From Siccirubricoccus phaeus (GTDB lineage: Bacteria > Pseudomonadota > Alphaproteobacteria > Acetobacterales > Acetobacteraceae), in contig NZ_SRXO01000009.1 in assembly GCF_008360935.1 (NCBI RefSeq), positions 62,001 to 126,000 of the forward strand: 64,000 bases of DNA, given 5' to 3'. The notes under the pieces are model-generated. The model was given only the letters and a program-made list of their open reading frames with translations, had not been told where the DNA came from and searched no databases. The position numbers and the translations under genes are program-made. Shown piece by piece: positions 59,802 through 64,000 of the stretch (position 1 is its first letter; every line of letters begins with the position of its first letter).

Positions 59802-62096
59802 ATGGTAAGAGCACCGAAGGAAATTGGCCTGTCCCATGGCGGGCCGGGCGGCAGCGCGCGGCGACCCGGGACCCTGTCCCTGATTGCGGCTCTGCTCATC
59901 GGCCCGGCGATGCTTGCGCCCCCGGCCAGGGGCCAGACCGAGCCCGACCAGGCACCGGGCGGCGCCGTCGCCCTGCCGGAGGTGCGGATCGATGCCGGGC
60001 TGCCGCGCGGCTGGGCGCCGGTCCGCGGCTTCGTGGCGGAGACCGCCGCCACCGGTACCAAGACCGACACGCCCCTCATCGAGACGCCGCAATCCATCTC
60101 GGTCGTCACCCGCGACCAGATCGAGGCGCAGGCAGCGCAGGGCCTGAACGCCATCATGCGCTACACCCCGGGCGTGGCGGTGGAGACGCGGGGCGTCGTC
60201 GGGCGACTCGATCAATTCACCATCCGCGGCTTCCAGGCGCCGCAATTCCTCGACGGCATGCGCACCTTCGGCGGCCGCGACGCCAACCCCAGCGTCGATC
60301 CCTACCGGCTGGAGCGGGTGGATGTGGTGCGCGGCCCGGCCTCCGTCATGTTCGGCCAGGCCGGCCCCGGCGGCCTCGTGAACCTCATCAGCAAGCGCCC
60401 CACCGACCAGCCCTACCGCGAGCTGATGCTGCAGGGCGGCAGTTGGGACAGCTTCCGCGCCGGCATCGATCTCAGCGGCGCGCTGAATGAGAACCGCACC
60501 CTGCTCGGCCGCATCGTCACCTCCTACTCGCGTTCCGACACCCAGATCGACCACGCCAAGGAGGAGCGCTACTTCTTCGCCCCCTCCCTGACCTTCCGCC
60601 CGACGGCCGACACCACCATCACCCTGCTCGGCCTCTATCAGCGGGATCCCTGGGGCGGCACCTATGGCGCCGTGCCGGCCTATGGCTCGGTGCTGCCCAA
60701 CCCCTATGGCCGCATCTCCACCAGCTTCTGGGATGGCGACCCGAATTTCGACCGGCTGGACCGTACCCAGTACCAGATCGGCTATCTCGCCGAGCACCGC
60801 TTCAACGACTCCCTCGCCGTGCGGCAGAATTTCCGCTACGCGCGGTCCGAGGGCTATTACCGCCAAGCCAACGGCACCACCCCGCCCGCCTTCCTCGACT
60901 ACCGGACCTTCGCCCGCGGCGTTTCCGCCAGCGACGTCACCTTCGACACCATCACCCTCGACAACCAGATCGAGGGGAAGCTGGAGATGGGGCCGATCCA
61001 CCACACCCTCCTCGCCGGGGTGGACTACTACAACGTCAACAGCGACACCTACGCCAACACCTTCACCACCTCCGGCGTGCCGCCGATCGACCTCTTCGCG
61101 CCGGTCTATGGCGTGCGCATGCCGGGCACGCCCTACACCTCGCGCACGCGGCAGGAGCAGAACGGCGTCGGCCTCTACGCTCAGGACCAGATCCGGGTCG
61201 GGCCGCTGCTGATCACCCTTGGCGGCCGGCGCGACTGGTACAATTCGGATACCCGCAACGAGAACCTGGTGACGCGGAGCTCGACGCGCGCGATCCTCGA
61301 CACCGATGCCTTCACCGGCCGCGCCGGCATCGTCTACGTCACCCCCTGGGGCGTCGCGCCCTACTACTCCTACACGGAGAGCTTCGAGCCGCAGACCGGC
61401 ACCCTCTCCCCCGCCCGCGGCGGCGCGCCCTTCCAGCCCACCACCGGGCAGCAGCACGAGATCGGCATCCGCTACCAGCCGCCCGGGGTGAATGCCCTGT
61501 TCTCCGCCGCGGTGTTCGACCTCCGGCGGCAGAACATCACGACGCAGGACCCGCAGGACTCCCGCTACTCCATCCAGACCGGCGAGGTGCGCACCCGCGG
61601 CGTGGAGCTGGAGGCGCGGGCGAGCCTCGCGGCCGGCTTCGACGTGGTCGCCAGCTACACCTATCTCGACAATGAGGTGACGAGCAGCAACTCGACCGTC
61701 ACGGCGGACCGCCTGCTCGGCACCCCGACCTCCACCAGGCCGCAGCGCGGCACGGTGCCGACCGGGGTGCCGAGCCACATGGCCTCGCTCTGGGCGAACT
61801 ACACCTTCCAGGAGGGCTCGTCCCTCGCGGGCCTCGGGATCGGCGGCGGCGTGCGCTATGTCGGCAAGAGCTGGGGCGATTCGGCGAACACCTTCCGGGT
61901 GCCGGACTACACGCTGGTCGATCTCATGGCCCGCTACGACCTCGGCCAGCTCAGCCGGACGCTGGAGGGCACCTCCCTGCAGGTGAATGTCAGCAACCTG
62001 TTCGACAAGGACTACGTCTCCTCCTGCCTCAGCTATGCCTGGTGCTGGTACGGCTACCGCCGGACTGTGCTGGCGACGCTGCGGCACCGGTTCTGA
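59802..62096 (+). CDS. TonB-dependent ferric-siderophore receptor (FhuA/FhuE-like)
   Basis: A 764-aa receptor. It has a signal sequence ending PPARGQ, then a plug domain (TDTPLIETPQSISVVTRDQIEAQ, QFTIRGFQ, RLERVDVVRGPASVMFGQAGPGGLVNLISKRP), followed by a barrel with HEIGIRYQPPGVNALFSAAVFDLRRQN and a C-terminal phenylalanine. The pattern is that of hydroxamate siderophore receptors such as ferrichrome or coprogen. The Fur-like box upstream supports iron control. ATG 59802 has GGA six bases before; GTG 59784 is possible. Confidence 0.93.
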   Translation: MVRAPKEIGLSHGGPGGSARRPGTLSLIAALLIGPAMLAPPARGQTEPDQAPGGAVALPEVRIDAGLPRGWAPVRGFVAETAATGTKTDTPLIETPQSISVVTRDQIEAQAAQGLNAIMRYTPGVAVETRGVVGRLDQFTIRGFQAPQFLDGMRTFGGRDANPSVDPYRLERVDVVRGPASVMFGQAGPGGLVNLISKRPTDQPYRELMLQGGSWDSFRAGIDLSGALNENRTLLGRIVTSYSRSDTQIDHAKEERYFFAPSLTFRPTADTTITLLGLYQRDPWGGTYGAVPAYGSVLPNPYGRISTSFWDGDPNFDRLDRTQYQIGYLAEHRFNDSLAVRQNFRYARSEGYYRQANGTTPPAFLDYRTFARGVSASDVTFDTITLDNQIEGKLEMGPIHHTLLAGVDYYNVNSDTYANTFTTSGVPPIDLFAPVYGVRMPGTPYTSRTRQEQNGVGLYAQDQIRVGPLLITLGGRRDWYNSDTRNENLVTRSSTRAILDTDAFTGRAGIVYVTPWGVAPYYSYTESFEPQTGTLSPARGGAPFQPTTGQQHEIGIRYQPPGVNALFSAAVFDLRRQNITTQDPQDSRYSIQTGEVRTRGVELEARASLAAGFDVVASYTYLDNEVTSSNSTVTADRLLGTPTSTRPQRGTVPTGVPSHMASLWANYTFQEGSSLAGLGIGGGVRYVGKSWGDSANTFRVPDYTLVDLMARYDLGQLSRTLEGTSLQVNVSNLFDKDYVSSCLSYAWCWYGYRRTVLATLRHRF

Positions 62097-62222
62097 GGGC
62101 GGAGCGGCGGGCCTGGAGGGGCGATGCGCTCGCCGCGGCGCGCGCATGACGCTCCGGGCCGTTGCCGGATCGCGCGACTGGCGCGCCTGAGGTTGATTCA
62201 GCCTCGGGCGGTCACGCCCTGG

Positions 62223-62281
62223 CCGGGGCTGCCTTACCGGGGGCTGCCTTGACCGGGGGCTGCCTCGACCGGGGCTGCCCG
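62223..62281. repeat. 16-bp tandem repeat, about four units
   Basis: Units like CCGGGGGCTGCCTTGA repeat four times with small changes in the gap between the convergent receptor and Bug genes. Non-coding. Confidence 0.75.
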
Positions 62282-62337
62282 GCGCGGTGCGGCGGCGGGG
62301 CCGCATCGCGCCGGACACTCCGCCCCGGCGCGCCGGC

Positions 62338-63294
62338 CTACTCGATCTGCAGGTTCATCTTCGCCAGCACCGGCCGCCACCTGTCCGCCTCCACCCGCAT
62401 GAAGGTGGCGAATTCCTCCGGTCCGCTGCCCATCGCGAATTGCCCCTCGGCCAGCAGCCGCTCGCGCAAATCGGGCGTCTGCAGCGCGGCGGCAGCGGCG
62501 GCGGCCAGGCGCTCGATCGGGGCACGCGGCGTGCGCGCCGGCACCACCAGGCCGAAATAGGTCTGCGCCACCGTCCCCGGCACCTTTTCCTCGAAGGTCG
62601 GGATCTCCGGCGTCGCGGGCATGCGCCGGTCGCCGGTCCAGCCGATGATCCGCCCCTGGCCGTTGCGATGCGGCTGGATGGCCGAGGCCCCGCCCACCAC
62701 CAGCAGATCCAGCGTGCCGGCGAGGAAGGCGGCAAGCTGCTGCGCATCGCCGCGATAGGTCACGTCCTGCATGCGGATGCCGAGCGCCTCCGCCACCAGC
62801 ACCGCGGCGATGTTGTTGAAGGAGGAGGGGCCGTTGGTGCCGTAGTTCAACTGCCCCGGCCGCGCCTTCGCGTATGCGACGAAGCCGGCGATGTCGCCCG
62901 GCAGGCCGGGCTTCAGCAGGAAGGCGAAGGGCAGGGTGGAGAGCAGCGAGACGGCGGCGAAATCCTCCGGCTTGTAGGAGAGGGATTTCATCAGCAGCGG
63001 GTTCAGGGTGAGCGTGGTGCCGCTGTTCACCAGCGCCGTCATGCCGTCCGGCGCGGCGCGGGCCACGGCCTCGGCCCCCACCACCGTGGCGCCGCCCGGG
63101 CGGTTCTCCACCACCACATTCACGCCGAGGGCCGGCGCCATGCGGTCCGCCAGCAGCCGGGCGATGACATCGGTGGAGCCGCCGGGCGGGAAGGGGACCA
63201 CCAGCGTCACGGCCCGGCCCTGGGCCAGGGCCGGCGCCGCCAGCAGCGGCAGGGCGCCGAGGGCGAGGCGGCGGGGAATCGCGGTGAACGCCAT
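62338..63294 (-). CDS. Bug/TctC-type solute receptor (periplasmic)
   Basis: A 318-aa Bug receptor with a short signal peptide (MAFTAIPRRLALGALPLLAAPALAQG), then VTLVVPFPPGGSTDVIARL and NYGTNGPSSFNNIA, typical of the family. ATG 63294 has AGGAAAG upstream. It is divergent from the enoyl-CoA hydratase gene, 144 bp away, which may act on the imported carboxylate after CoA activation; this is inference. Confidence 0.9.
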   Translation of the reverse strand: MAFTAIPRRLALGALPLLAAPALAQGRAVTLVVPFPPGGSTDVIARLLADRMAPALGVNVVVENRPGGATVVGAEAVARAAPDGMTALVNSGTTLTLNPLLMKSLSYKPEDFAAVSLLSTLPFAFLLKPGLPGDIAGFVAYAKARPGQLNYGTNGPSSFNNIAAVLVAEALGIRMQDVTYRGDAQQLAAFLAGTLDLLVVGGASAIQPHRNGQGRIIGWTGDRRMPATPEIPTFEEKVPGTVAQTYFGLVVPARTPRAPIERLAAAAAAALQTPDLRERLLAEGQFAMGSGPEEFATFMRVEADRWRPVLAKMNLQIE

Positions 63295-63438
63295 GCTTTC
63301 CTCCCGGATGGTTTTGCCGCCAGCCTGCCACCCGCCGCGCCGCGCCGCCACGGCCGATTGCACCGGGCCGCGCCCCCGGCGCGAGGGCATTCCCGCCCGG
63401 CCCCGATCTGCCCTACCTTCCCGGCGCAGGAGGAACCC

Positions 63439-64000
63439 ATGTCAGACCAGATCCGCACCGAGATCGCCGAAGGCGTCTGCACCGTCTGTTTCACCCGGCC
63501 GGAGAAGAAGAACGCCCTGACGCGCGAGATGTATGCCGGCCTCGCCGACGCCATCGAGCGCACCGAGGCGGATGATGCGATCCGCTGCCTGCTCATCACC
63601 GGCAGCGAGGATGTCTTCTGCGCCGGCAACGACATCGCGGATTTCCGCAGCCGCCCGGCCGAGCCCGGCCCGCGCCCCAGCCGCCGCGTCTATCAGGGCC
63701 TGGCGCGGCTGGACAAGCCGGTGGTGGCCGCCGTGCCCGGCCTCGCCATCGGCATCGGCTTCACCATGCTGCTGCATGCGGATCTGGTCTATGCCGCGCC
63801 GGAGGCCCGCTTCCGCATGCCTTTCGTCGATCTCGGCCTGGTGCCGGAGCTCGGCTCCTCCCTCCTGGTGCCCTGGATCGTCGGCCGGCACCGGGCGGCG
63901 GAGCTGATGCTCCTCGGCGAGTTCTTCGACGCCGCGACGGCGGAGCGCCTCGGCTTCGTCAACCGGATCATCCCGCGCGAGGAATTGCTGCCGAACGCCA
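63439..64000 (+). CDS. Enoyl-CoA hydratase/isomerase family (5' part)
   Basis: The first 187 residues of a crotonase. TRPEKKNALTREMYAGLADAI, ITGSEDVFCAGNDIADF (oxyanion-hole loop) and VVAAVPGLAIGIGFTMLLHADLVYAAPEARFRMPFVDLGLVPELGSS are visible. The glutamate in the VPELGSS stretch corresponds to a catalytic glutamate of hydratases. AGGAGGAA precedes the ATG. The 3' end is outside the window, so the exact subtype stays open. Confidence 0.9.
   Translation, partial: MSDQIRTEIAEGVCTVCFTRPEKKNALTREMYAGLADAIERTEADDAIRCLLITGSEDVFCAGNDIADFRSRPAEPGPRPSRRVYQGLARLDKPVVAAVPGLAIGIGFTMLLHADLVYAAPEARFRMPFVDLGLVPELGSSLLVPWIVGRHRAAELMLLGEFFDAATAERLGFVNRIIPREELLPNA

Overview
This is a high-GC proteobacterial chromosome segment with dense coding, short intergenic gaps and many ATGA/GTGA start-stop overlaps. 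Three Bug/TctC-type tricarboxylate-transporter receptors, an AbrB-type permease, an intracellular PHB depolymerase, a cobalamin-dependent MetH under a SahR-like regulator, and typical alphaproteobacterial palindromic intergenic repeats suggest an Acetobacteraceae member of the Roseomonas type. That placement is inference; there is no rRNA or tRNA in the window.

Layout. 1-7.6 kb: the end of a type VI secretion locus (hcp, tagJ, tssE, tssF, tssG, clpV). 7.6-16.4 kb: metabolic and transport genes, including an alcohol dehydrogenase, a Bug receptor, a GNAT acetyltransferase, an ABC solute-binding protein, a split ADP-forming acyl-CoA ligase whose two subunits are head-to-head, an HMG-CoA-lyase-like enzyme and a MarR regulator. 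The beta subunit of the ligase carries an octapeptide repeat. 16.7-21.8 kb: AbrB permease, amidase, a nitrate/taurine-type ABC ATPase plus permease, and a small conserved protein. 22.2-27.4 kb: a probable decaprenyl-phosphoryl-arabinose pathway (HAD-UbiA fusion, DprE1, DprE2) with a hisC-like aminotransferase between the parts. 27.6-29.4 kb: AhpD-like, HdeD-like and a small CobW-like remnant.

29.4-42.7 kb has a cobalamin theme: sahR-metH with a SahR-like operator, a CDF metal transporter, a TonB-like protein, a cob(I)alamin adenosyltransferase, and a BtuB-type receptor behind a cobalamin riboswitch. Inside this block lies an unusual two-gene unit, a 157-aa helical protein and a 989-aa protein with a PI3/PI4-kinase-like catalytic core. 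I regard it as the most novel item. 42.9-54.4 kb: MFS, LysE, GST, PHB depolymerase, NCS2 purine permease, polysaccharide deacetylase, Bug receptor, nucleotidyltransferase, PDC-hydrolase-like amidohydrolase and MFS. 54.6-64 kb: trpE, hpaB with a divergent lysR, folE, a Fur-box-preceded siderophore receptor, a third Bug receptor and the start of an enoyl-CoA hydratase.

The intergenic space is rich in repeats. One family has three hairpins whose stems covary between copies, one is a symmetric four-hairpin element, one is a nearly identical inverted pair around 17.8 kb, and one is a small MITE-like element. Several of these supply the stop codon of the neighbouring gene.
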